A DNA stretch of 12,620 nucleotides. Origin: JBPESN01 sp051710625. Its GTDB lineage: Bacteria; Pseudomonadota; Gammaproteobacteria; Enterobacterales; Enterobacteriaceae. A program made the translations under genes and the position numbers. Positions 1-7,043 of the stretch are shown here, piece after piece. Where the stretch lies: positions 1 through 12,620 of the forward strand of contig NZ_JBPESN010000067.1 of NCBI RefSeq assembly GCF_051710625.1, read 5' to 3'. The notes below the pieces were generated by a model. That model had not been told where the DNA came from, did not search any database, and worked only from the letters and a program-made list of their open reading frames with translations. Numbering within the stretch: the stretch's first letter is position 1; every line of letters starts with the position of its first letter.

Positions 1-55
1 CAACCAGTTGAGCGGATTCGCGTTTGAATTCAGGACTAAAATTTCTTCTTTTCAT
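1..55 (-). CDS. IS3-family transposase OrfA, N-terminal fragment
   Basis: The first 18 codons of the OrfA of the IS3-family element run off the left edge. The ATG is at 55 and the encoded start is MKRRNFSPEFKRESAQLV, which is typical of the basic N-terminus preceding the helix-turn-helix of IS3 OrfA proteins. The right-hand copy has H instead of R at residue 12 and I instead of V at residue 18. Whether this copy is intact beyond the window edge is unknown. Confidence 0.75.
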   Translation of the reverse strand, partial: MKRRNFSPEFKRESAQLV

Positions 56-127
56 TGGTGCACCCGTGTTGTTCTGAGGTGAGCATATCACCTCTGTTCA
101 GGTGGCCAAATTCAGTGTGCCACTACA
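1..127 (-). mobile_element. IS3-family insertion sequence, 5' end only (left copy)
   Basis: Read on the minus strand this stretch begins TGTAGTGGCACACTG at 127 and matches the element starting at 12127 on the plus strand, with five differences over 127 bases by eye. The match stops at 127, which defines the element boundary; IS3 elements typically begin with TG. It contains the terminal sequence, a GAGGTGA-TATGC-TCACCTC inverted repeat and the start of orfA. The rest of the element lies left of the window, so its other end and any target duplication cannot be seen. Confidence 0.85.
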
Positions 128-210
128 CCGAAGGAGAGTAGCTGGAGAAGCTTGACGCCCACCTTAGCTATAAATTTTTCAATCAATTCTGGACTGTCTA
201 AAATAGCCAT
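128..210 (-). pseudogene. possible truncated ORF cut by the left IS
   Basis: On the minus strand an open frame starts with ATG at 210 and runs MAILDSPELIEKFIAKVG and on for 27 codons until it meets the IS boundary at 127. I do not recognise the protein. No strong ribosome binding site is seen; the bases upstream of the ATG are CCCTAAAAA. If real, it is the start of a gene interrupted by the insertion. It could equally be a chance frame in AT-rich sequence. Confidence 0.22.
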
Positions 211-259
211 TTTTTAGGGTTTAAGGGAGTCCAAAATTGTCTTCAAATTAGTCCAGAAT
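186..259. repeat. 10-bp inverted repeat ATTCTGGACT / AGTCCAGAAT
   Basis: ATTCTGGACT at 186-195 is the exact reverse complement of AGTCCAGAAT at 250-259, with 54 bases between. A third partial copy, AGTCC at 228-232, lies in between. The repeat sits in AT-rich DNA between the IS end and the first rightward phage-like ORF. It could be a set of operator half-sites or a relict transposon end; the sequence alone does not decide. Confidence 0.5.
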
Positions 260-331
260 ATTTTTCATCGCTACATTCCGGTTATCGACGCTAATATTAT
301 TCACAGTGTGCATTAAAGTAGGCTCCACGCC

Positions 332-607
332 GTGACTATTAAAAACCCGTCAGCGATGACCTGCCAGGTTATCCAGCAGCAGGTCAGGCAATGCCTATCG
401 GTGATAGACAAACTTAGCGATGAAAGTTTCACCATCAACCAATTTATCGTTGATGGCTATAGCCGTTTGATCATTACCCTGCTGCATGACCGACGGTGTG
501 ATGCATTACATAAAAAGGGGCAGGCCGTTCGCTATGCCCTGGGTACTGACCATCAGGGTCGCTGGGAAAAATACCAGTTCCTGCAAGACAACTGCCGAAT
601 AACCTGA
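332..607 (+). CDS. small Mu-like phage early-region protein, unknown function
   Basis: A 91-residue frame starts at a GTG with a weak AGG about nine bases upstream; an internal ATG at 356 is an alternative start. I do not recognise the product. It is mildly basic, lacks a signal peptide or membrane span, and has a Cys near residue 11. The next gene begins 11 bases downstream on the same strand, suggesting one transcription unit leading to gam. Its position upstream of gam is where Mu-like phages carry several small early genes of unknown function. Unlike the recognised phage genes downstream it has no visible internal stop, but with no reference its intactness cannot be proven. Confidence 0.5.
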   Translation: MTIKNPSAMTCQVIQQQVRQCLSVIDKLSDESFTINQFIVDGYSRLIITLLHDRRCDALHKKGQAVRYALGTDHQGRWEKYQFLQDNCRIT

Positions 608-618
608 AAGGTACGCTA

Positions 619-852
619 ATGATAAAAACACGACCTGTCCGTATTATTGCTCGCCAATCGGTTTATCTGGCAAAAACCGTAGATGTTACGGAACAGGACT
701 ATAAAACCTATTTGTCGATTTGCGAGAACTGCCGTGATTTTAATGAACAAGACCAGCGTCTTGGTGAAATAGCTGCCCGATATTGCATTAACGTATTTGA
801 GCATATTCAACACAGAGACGTTCTTGAAAAAATTATTTTCGAGCGCGTTTAA
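619..852 (+). CDS. small Mu-like phage early-region protein, unknown function
   Basis: A 77-residue frame starts with ATG preceded by GAAAGGTA, a plausible ribosome binding site. The predicted protein is mostly charged and likely helical, contains a CENC motif near residue 36, and has no membrane segment. I do not recognise a family. It follows the gene at 332 by 11 bases and precedes the gam relict (ATG at 882) by 29 bases, so it fits a polycistronic phage early operon. It appears uninterrupted. A chance ORF is unlikely given the tight spacing and ribosome binding site, but function is unknown. Confidence 0.5.
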   Translation: MIKTRPVRIIARQSVYLAKTVDVTEQDYKTYLSICENCRDFNEQDQRLGEIAARYCINVFEHIQHRDVLEKIIFERV

Positions 853-881
853 TTATCGATATTTTGATTAAAAGGTAAAAA

Positions 882-1424
882 ATGGCAAAGAAAATAACAC
901 GGCTTTAAGCCGTGGCGGGCGCCTGCACGCCGCAAACCCGTAAACAAGTGATGGACGATATTAAGCGGCTGGGCGATATCCAGCGGGAAATTACCCGACT
1001 GGAGACGCAGATTAACGATGAAATTGCGCGGTTAACTTATCAACACGCTGCAGATATTGAAGCCATGAAAGCCCGGATAACCCTGTTGCAAAAAGGTATC
1101 CAGACCTGGTGTGAAGCCAACCGGGAGGGACTGACCCAAAACGGCAAAACCAAAACCAAAACCGTTAACCGGATAACCGGATAACCGGCGAGGTGTCATG
1201 GCGCAACCGCCCCATCCGTGTCCCTCAAAGGGATGGACGATATCCTGCAGGCACTGGAAGAAAACGGGCAACACCACTGCATTATTCGCAAGGCACAGGT
1301 GGATAAAAATGCCCTGCTAAAAAATCAGGATACCATCAGGCCCCTTAATATTCGCGGCATTACCTTTCATCTCCAGCTTGAGGATTTCATTATTACGCCC
1401 TTCGAGCAGGAGGTCAGCGCATGA
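882..1424 (+). pseudogene. gam: Mu Gam-like host-nuclease inhibitor, broken
   Basis: Phage Mu Gam binds double-stranded DNA ends and blocks host exonucleases; it is related to eukaryotic Ku. The match is clear: after the ATG at 882 come DIKRLGDIQREITRLE, IQTWCEANREGLT, SWRNRP, SLKGMDD and the C-terminal IIPFEQE-type ending (here IITPFEQEVSA). Three lesions are visible. TAA at 906-908 follows codon 8. An 8-bp tandem duplication of GGATAACC at 1171-1186 shifts the frame and brings in TAA at 1182-1184. An extra C in the CCCC run near 1210 shifts it again. The +8 and +1 changes together restore the original frame, so the last third is open. The ending overlaps the next gene's ATG as ATGA. The family call is firm and the protein cannot be made whole. 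Confidence 0.88.
1146..1186 (+). repeat. adjacent short tandem repeats inside gam: (AAAACC)3 and (GGATAACC)2
   Basis: Three exact AAAACC units at 1146-1163 encode Lys-Thr repeats and keep the frame. Eight bases later GGATAACC is repeated exactly at 1171-1178 and 1179-1186, which shifts the frame. Removing one copy restores the reading RITGEVSWR expected of Gam. Both look like replication slippage products. Confidence 0.85.
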
Positions 1425-1812
1425 GCTATCAGGAAATAAAACATCTGCGCCGTCAGATTGAAAAACGCCTTAACTGCGCCATGCATCATCTGCAGGCAGA
1501 CCATTCTGCCGCTGCGTACTGTGAATTTCAAAATGCCTTCGATATATTGGCCGAACTCTTAGATAAGGAAAACACATTACGAGTATTACCTGCGTCAGCT
1601 GCCATCAGGCAACCCACCACCTGAGTCCTACCCAGGCCGAGATTACCCAACAACCGGAAAGCGGCGAGTGGGGAATTGACCTGCTATTGGCCTGTCCTTA
1701 CTGCGGACAGCCGTATAGCACCTGGGTACTTAACTGGAATGTCGTGCCACTAAAACGTATCACGGCAAATTCGCCGTTAACGCCCCATAATTTCAATAAA
1801 CCCGCCGATTAA
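1421..1812 (+). pseudogene. small phage protein with CPYC zinc-ribbon-like motif, frameshifted
   Basis: The ATG overlaps the gam stop (ATGA) and has AGGAGG eight bases upstream, so it was translationally coupled to gam. The first frame gives MSYQEIKHLRRQIEKRL and continues to a stop at 1622-1624. Two further frames continue without a new start: HYEYYLRQLPSGNPP from 1575, then SPTQAEITQQ with LLACPYCGQPYSTWVL to a TAA at 1810-1812. Joining them needs one extra base removed from the AAAA run near 1570 and one from the CC near 1620. This gives a single protein of about 129 residues: a helical, charged N-terminal half and a C-terminal half with CPYCG, half of a possible zinc ribbon. No function is recognised. 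The one-gene reading is my reconstruction; two separate genes are possible. Confidence 0.5.
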
Positions 1813-1828
1813 CGAGGAGGACATCACC

Positions 1829-2008
1829 ATGTGGATATTAATTTTGGCCATGTATGCCAGTCCTTATGCCGATAATGCTTTTTCTTCCCTGCACACACAG
1901 GAATTTGACACGGAAACCGCCTGTTAACAGCCCGCCAGACTGTTTGCGGAAAAATTTGAAACGTTCAAAGATATTGATGCCTGGGCAATTTGCGTGAGAA
2001 AGTCATAG
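1829..2008 (+). pseudogene. small phage protein with hydrophobic N-terminus, nonsense mutation
   Basis: A strong AGGAGG at 1815-1820 precedes the ATG by eight bases. The frame begins MWILILAMYASPYADNAF and is stopped by TAA at 1925-1927 after 32 codons. The same frame then continues (ARLFAEKFETFKDIDAWAIC) to a TAG at 2006-2008, giving 59 codons if the TAA is read as an amino acid codon. The hydrophobic start, a mid-protein EFDTETAC segment and a C-terminal AICV segment resemble small proteins I associate with Mu-like early regions, but I cannot name the family. It is the last gene before the terminator at 2060. Confidence 0.5.
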
Positions 2009-2059
2009 CAGAAAATTGGCATATAAACCATTCAATTATATAATAACAATATTCATTCT

Positions 2060-2091
2060 ATAATCCTTCAAACTCCGAAGGATTATTTTTT
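2060..2091 (+). terminator. rho-independent terminator within the phage operon
   Basis: ATAATCCTTC at 2060-2069 and GAAGGATTAT at 2077-2086 form a perfect 10-bp stem around a 7-base loop AAACTCC, and the last stem base runs into six T residues (2086-2091). It separates the small genes after gam from gemA and mor. It would end or attenuate early transcription there. Confidence 0.8.
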
Positions 2092-2144
2092 GCCCATAGC
2101 ATAAGGAACCCTGACCTCAACCACGACGATAAAGGACGCCACCG

Positions 2145-2568
2145 ATGACCCAATAAAAATACCTGCAGTTAATTCATATTGCCACCCACAATCTCAAGCT
2201 AGACGACACGACTTACCGCCAGATGCTGCACAGGCTAGCCGGGAAAACATCGGCAAAAGCTCTGAATATCGCTCAACTGGCTCAGGTGTTAAACGCGCTG
2301 AAAGCCAAAGGCTTTCGTATCCAACCCCATCACGCCAGTACAAAAAAGCAGGCTGACCGTCCGCAAATCCAAAAAATGCAAGCCCTATGGCAGACAATGG
2401 CTCGCGAGGGCATTGTCCGGGATGCATCAGCAACAGCCCTTGCCCAACTTTGTTAAACGGGAAACCGGTTGTGATTCGCCTTACTGGCTGGATAGCAAAC
2501 AGGCCGGTCAGGTTATCGAGAAACTCAAGCAGTGGCAAAAACGTGTGGCGAGGGCAACATCATGCTAG
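2145..2568 (+). pseudogene. gemA: Mu gp16/GemA-like regulator (DUF1018), broken
   Basis: Mu gp16 (GemA) belongs to the DUF1018 family and modulates host and phage gene expression; its molecular mechanism is not settled. The frame from ATG 2145 reads MTQ then TAA at codon 4, then KYLQLIHIATHNLKLDD, YRQMLHRLAGKTSAKAL and IQKMQALWQTMAREG, all typical of the family. An extra C (GCCCAAC where GCCAAC would read ALANFVKRETG) near 2443-2445 shifts the frame and brings a stop at 2454-2456. The shifted frame continues with SPYWLDSKQAGQVIEKLKQW to TAG at 2566-2568. Corrected length is about 140 residues, normal for the family. Its end overlaps the mor start by seven bases. Both lesions are single-base events. 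Confidence 0.85.
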
Positions 2569-2937
2569 AGAATACCTTTCGTAGCAAAGGGCCAGAGTTA
2601 CTGGTTGAGCTGGCCGAGCACACCGCCCAGACTGTCAGGCAGATTATCGACGTTGACCCTGCCGTTGCCAGCCAGATAGGCGATGCCGTCGCCAGTCAGA
2701 TGATGGCGGTCTGGGGAGGGCAAAATGTTTATTTCCCGATGGGGGCTGGTATGGAAAGTCAGCCAGCGTGACCTGGAGATATTTGCTGACTTCAACGGCC
2801 ATAACAATCACGCGCTAGCGCGTAAATATAAAGTTTCGCTACAGTGGATTTATTCCATGATGAAGCGGGTTAAAAAAGAAGAGCTGGCTCGCATCCAGGG
2901 CAGTCTGTTTGAAGATGAAGATAATCCGTCTAGATGA
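2562..2937 (+). pseudogene. mor: Mu Mor-like middle transcription activator, frameshifted
   Basis: Mor activates the middle promoter Pm of Mu-like phages as a dimer that binds a dyad next to the promoter. From ATG 2562 the dimerisation half is seen (ELAEHTAQTVRQIIDVDP, VWGGQNVYFP), then the frame shifts within a run of five G residues at 2741-2745. With one G removed it continues GLVWKVSQRD and through the helix-turn-helix (EIFADFNG, ALARKYKVSLQWIYSMMKR) to a stop at 2935-2937. Corrected length is close to 125 residues; Mu Mor is 129. GAGG lies nine bases before the ATG, and the start is inside the end of gemA. As written the DNA-binding half is separated from the dimerisation half, so activity is very unlikely. 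Confidence 0.85.
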
Positions 2938-2946
2938 CCGTTTCTT

Positions 2947-2963
2947 GTTTCACATAGTGAAAC
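2947..2963. promoter_or_regulatory. perfect dyad GTTTCAC-ATA-GTGAAAC downstream of mor
   Basis: A 7-bp inverted repeat with a 3-base centre lies ten bases after the mor stop. In Mu the Mor-dependent promoter Pm, with its dyad binding site, lies just downstream of mor, so this is a candidate relict of that site. No T-run follows, so it is a poor intrinsic terminator. Confidence 0.4.
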
Positions 2964-2978
2964 TTAATTACCGTAACC

Positions 2979-3015
2979 TGTCCCAAATAGATCCAGTTTG
3001 TTCCAGGTAGATCCA
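2979..3015 (-). repeat. two direct repeats of a 17-mer, possible relict transposon end
   Basis: TGTCCCAAATAGATCCA at 2979-2995 and TGTTCCAGGTAGATCCA at 2999-3015 match at 14 of 17 positions with a 20-bp period. Multiple short repeats of this kind are typical transposase-binding sites at the ends of IS21-family elements and of Mu-like phages. The repeats lie between the phage relict and the point where pxpB homology stops, which suggests a remnant mobile-element end. No transposase gene is attached, so the family is not established. Confidence 0.4.
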
Positions 3016-3055
3016 CATTTATCGCACGTTTCCCTTTTAAATATTTCACGTCCTA

Positions 3056-3472
3056 TCAATAGGGAAACCCCGGCTGGAAGCCGAGGAAATAGACAATATA
3101 GTCAGCGCCGGCATGGCATTCCACCACCTGGCGTGGCGTCATGCCGGTATGTTCCGCCACCTGCGCCAGGTCGGGACCGGCATCGCCGCCATAAATGACC
3201 GGGATGGCTATCTGCCGCGCTTCGGGCAGTACTGATTCGCTCTCCTCCCACCAGCGTTGCAGGAGTTCTATCGCATCCAGCGCGGTGAGCTGTGGATGGG
3301 TCAGCAGCACTGTCAAATTGTTCATGCCGGGAATGGCTTCGCGAACATCCGGGTGTGAGGCGATGCGCTGCGCCAGCCCCCAAATGCAACGCTGGCTTTC
3401 CAGATTGATCGGCGGCTCCAGCTCCAGCACCACCGCCCGCTCCCCCAACAAATGACATCGCGCCCGTTGCAA
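3056..3472 (-). pseudogene. pxpB: 5-oxoprolinase subunit B (PxpB/YbgJ), C-terminally truncated
   Basis: PxpB is part of the ATP-dependent PxpABC 5-oxoprolinase that converts 5-oxoproline to glutamate. The 138 residues align with the E. coli start (QRARC, AVVLELEPP, EAIPGMNNLTVLL, LQRWWEESE, PVIYGGDAGPDL, FLGFQPGFPY). The E. coli protein is about 218 residues; the conserved GFPYL motif is cut after Tyr by TGA at 3056-3058, where host sequence gives way to non-host sequence. About 80 C-terminal residues are missing, and pxpC and pxpA, normally next, are absent from the window. The start is a TTG at 3472 with AGGAGG upstream, chosen because it matches the E. coli N-terminus. The truncation most likely came from insertion or deletion linked to the adjacent mobile DNA. 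Confidence 0.88.
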
Positions 3473-3587
3473 TCCCGCCTCCTGGGAAACCGGCCTGATG
3501 CCGGATTCATTATTTAGCTCATTAATAGTCCATGAGCATGCACAACCCGGGAGGCGCTGTCAATCGGAGAATGGCCGGGCAAAAGCG

Positions 3588-4331
3588 CTAGGCAGGATTG
3601 GGAATATCGATAAAAGTTACATCCAAATCATACTGTTGGGTCAGCCACTCGCCCAAGGCACGGATCCCGCCGCGTTCGGTGGCGTGGTGGCCGGCGGCAT
3701 AGAAATGCAGGCCCTGTTCACGGGCGACATGGATGGTCTGTTCGGACACTTCGCCGGTAATAAAGGCGTCTACCCCCGCCTGCGCCGCCAGCTCGATAAA
3801 CCCCTGACCGCCGCCGGTACACCAGGCCAACCGCGAGATCTGCGCCGGCCCGCCGTCGCCGCAGTGCAGCACGCTACGCCCCAGGATTTGCTCAAGGCGC
3901 AGGCGCAGCGCATCGCCGCTAAGCGGCGATGCGAGTTCACCTTGCGGCAGCAGCGGTTCCAGTGCCCCGGTCACCCGAATGTCCAGCGCTGCCGCAAGCT
4001 GTGCGTGATTGCCCAGTTCCGGGTGGGCATCGAGCGGCAGATGCCAGGCGTACAGATTGATATCGTTAGCCAGCAGTGTTTTCAGCCGCCGGCGCTTCAT
4101 GCCGCTGATAACCGGCGCCTCGTTTTTCCAGAAATAACCGTGGTGAACGATGACCGCATCGGCGCCATGGGCCAGAGCGCTATCCAGCAGCGCCTGACAG
4201 GCGGTAACGCCGGTGACGATACGCTGGACCTCCTGACGCCCCTCTACTTGCAGGCCGTTAGGGGCATAATCCTCCACTGCGTTGCTGTTAATCTTTTGAT
4301 TGATAATGTGTTCGAGTTCGGTATTACGCAT
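3588..4331 (-). CDS. ybgI: YbgI/NIF3-family metal-binding protein
   Basis: This is a 247-residue NIF3-family protein, the same length as E. coli YbgI, which forms a toroidal hexamer with a dimetal site; its substrate is not settled, though it has been linked to GTP cyclohydrolase-like activity. The metal ligands are visible: His63-His64 in VHHGYF, Asp101 in PLDAHPELGN, and His215 and Glu219 in GHHATERGG. The C-terminus DVTFIDIPNPA is the family ending. The start MRNTELE was chosen from the E. coli N-terminus and an AGAGG upstream; a longer frame upstream only overlaps phr. It lies 16 bases after the phr stop, so it is probably cotranscribed. It looks intact. The long open frame on the opposite strand (3498-4541) is a codon-bias shadow. 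Confidence 0.93.
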   Translation of the reverse strand: MRNTELEHIINQKINSNAVEDYAPNGLQVEGRQEVQRIVTGVTACQALLDSALAHGADAVIVHHGYFWKNEAPVISGMKRRRLKTLLANDINLYAWHLPLDAHPELGNHAQLAAALDIRVTGALEPLLPQGELASPLSGDALRLRLEQILGRSVLHCGDGGPAQISRLAWCTGGGQGFIELAAQAGVDAFITGEVSEQTIHVAREQGLHFYAAGHHATERGGIRALGEWLTQQYDLDVTFIDIPNPA

Positions 4332-4347
4332 CGATTCGCCTCTTTCA

Positions 4348-5793
<1,446 letters not shown>

Positions 5794-5808
5794 AGCATAT
5801 CCGTAGCA

Positions 5809-6762
5809 TCAATGTCCGTAACGCAGCCGCAGCGCTTCGGGGTAAGGTTCAAAATAGCGCTGCTGCGCCAGCCAGGCATCGGGATATTCGGCCATATAAT
5901 GTTTCAGCAGCGTGATGGGCGCCAGCAGCGGTTGTAACTTCCGGCGATAACTGTCAATCAACCCGGTGAGTTCGCTGCGCTGTGCACGGGTGAGGTAGCG
6001 GTAGAAATACCCCTGAGCATGCATGAGTACGTTTGTGTGATTACAGCGGGTCGCAGGGTGGTGCAGCAGCGCCATCAGCCGGTCGCGATACGCCAGGGCA
6101 AACGCCTCCAGCGACGGCCAGCGGTTCATACTGGCGACAAAAGGGCCAATCTGCCGGTACTCCGGCTGGGAATGCGTTAGCAGCAATAGTTTGTACCGGC
6201 GATGGAAGGCCATCAGCCCGCCGCGGGTGAGCGGCCGGCGCATAAGCTAGTTAAATTCCCATAGCGTAAAGACGTGCGCCACGAAGTTTTCCCGCAGCTG
6301 CGCGTCCTGCAACCGGCCGTCCTCCTCTACCGGCAGCCAGGGCATTTGCTCTTGCAGTACGCGGGTAAACAGCCCTACCCCGGTTTTCTGCACGCCCTGT
6401 GAGGCGTACACCCGTACCCGTCCCATACCGCAGCTCGGCGATTTGGCGCAGACAATATAACCGCAAAGCTCGGCGAGCTGCCGCACCCGCTGACCTGCAA
6501 AAGCCTCCATGCTGGCGGTATGGTTGATGGTGCTTCTCTCTTTGCTGTTACGCAAAGCAATTTGGCCGTGGGGATTTTGCACTAGCCCGAGCGCCGGGCG
6601 CGGCGCCAGCAATCCGATAGCCATTTCCGGTCAGACCGCAGTGAACGTGACAAACGGTGCCAGATCATCCATGGCAAACGCCAGACGTTTATGACCGCCG
6701 TCGAAGCGGACATTTTCCCCCATCAGACAAGCGCTGATACCCACGGGGATCCTATTGGTCAT
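5809..6762 (-). pseudogene. ybgA: YbgA-like DUF523-DUF1722 protein, two in-frame stops
   Basis: One frame of 318 codons runs from ATG 6762 (AGGGG about eight bases upstream) to the stop at 5809 and contains both domains: DUF523 (ISACLMGENVRFDGGHK, AKSPSCGMGRVRVY) and DUF1722 (GLMAFHRRYKLLLLTHS, NVLMHAQGYF). Two stops interrupt it. TGA at 6631-6633 stands where the family has the Cys of VCPEMAIGL. TAG at 6247-6249 lies between the two domains. Both are single-base changes from sense codons (TGC or TGT to TGA; probably CAG to TAG). The DUF1722 half could still be started at the ATG at 6243, giving a protein of about 144 residues close to the short E. coli YbgA, but no clear ribosome binding site supports this. 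The function of the family is poorly known. Confidence 0.85.
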
Positions 6763-6885
6763 ACTCGGCCCCTGCGGACGATGACGGTAGGCCAAAGCGT
6801 AGCCGATTTTCGCCTGATGCGCAGGCGGGCAATAAGATGTTGCCGGCAATGTGCTTACGACTGCGGCGCCGGGCAAACGACAGAC

Positions 6886-6909
6886 AAAAAAGGCCATCGG
6901 AAGATGGCC
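6886..6909 (-). terminator. rho-independent terminator of pgm
   Basis: Read on the minus strand, GGCCATC-TTCC-GATGGCC is a perfect 7-bp stem with a stable tetraloop followed by six T residues. It lies about 135 bases after the pgm stop and upstream of the ybgA start, so it separates seqA-pgm from the ybgA-phr-ybgI unit. Confidence 0.88.
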
Positions 6910-6939
6910 GGTAAACGTGCTGAATGATCGTCGTGCGAC

Positions 6940-6990
6940 GCAGCCTGCTTGATTCAGCCGCGGCCGGCATTGTCGGGCAACGCAGGCTGC
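6940..6990. repeat. 9-bp inverted repeat GCAGCCTGC / GCAGGCTGC
   Basis: Exact complementary arms at 6940-6948 and 6982-6990 flank a GC-rich 33-base centre in the space between pgm and its terminator. It may be a structured part of the pgm 3' untranslated region or a gene relict. No function is assigned. Confidence 0.4.
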
Positions 6991-7043
6991 CCGGTTGGCG
7001 CGCAGCGGTTCCTGTCGGGCGGTGCCGACCGCTGGCAGTCTGC

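Larger units (their letters stand above)
332..2937 (+). mobile_element. remnant of the early/middle operon of a Mu-like prophage
   Basis: Three recognisable Mu-family genes occur in the order and strand expected from phage Mu (gam, then gp16/gemA, then mor), with small unknown genes between them and before them. The surrounding genes are bacterial chromosome. No Mu transposase genes A and B, no repressor, and no late (lysis, head, tail) genes are seen, so only a few kilobases of the phage survive. All recognised genes are broken. The left boundary is hidden by the sequence next to the IS. The right boundary lies between 2937 and 3056, where host pxpB begins. Confidence 0.8.

Noticed and set aside
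6631..6633. Selenocysteine codon in ybgA
   Set aside because: A second in-frame stop in the same gene and a lack of an obvious SECIS-like hairpin make simple nonsense mutation more likely. It is kept only as a check under findings.
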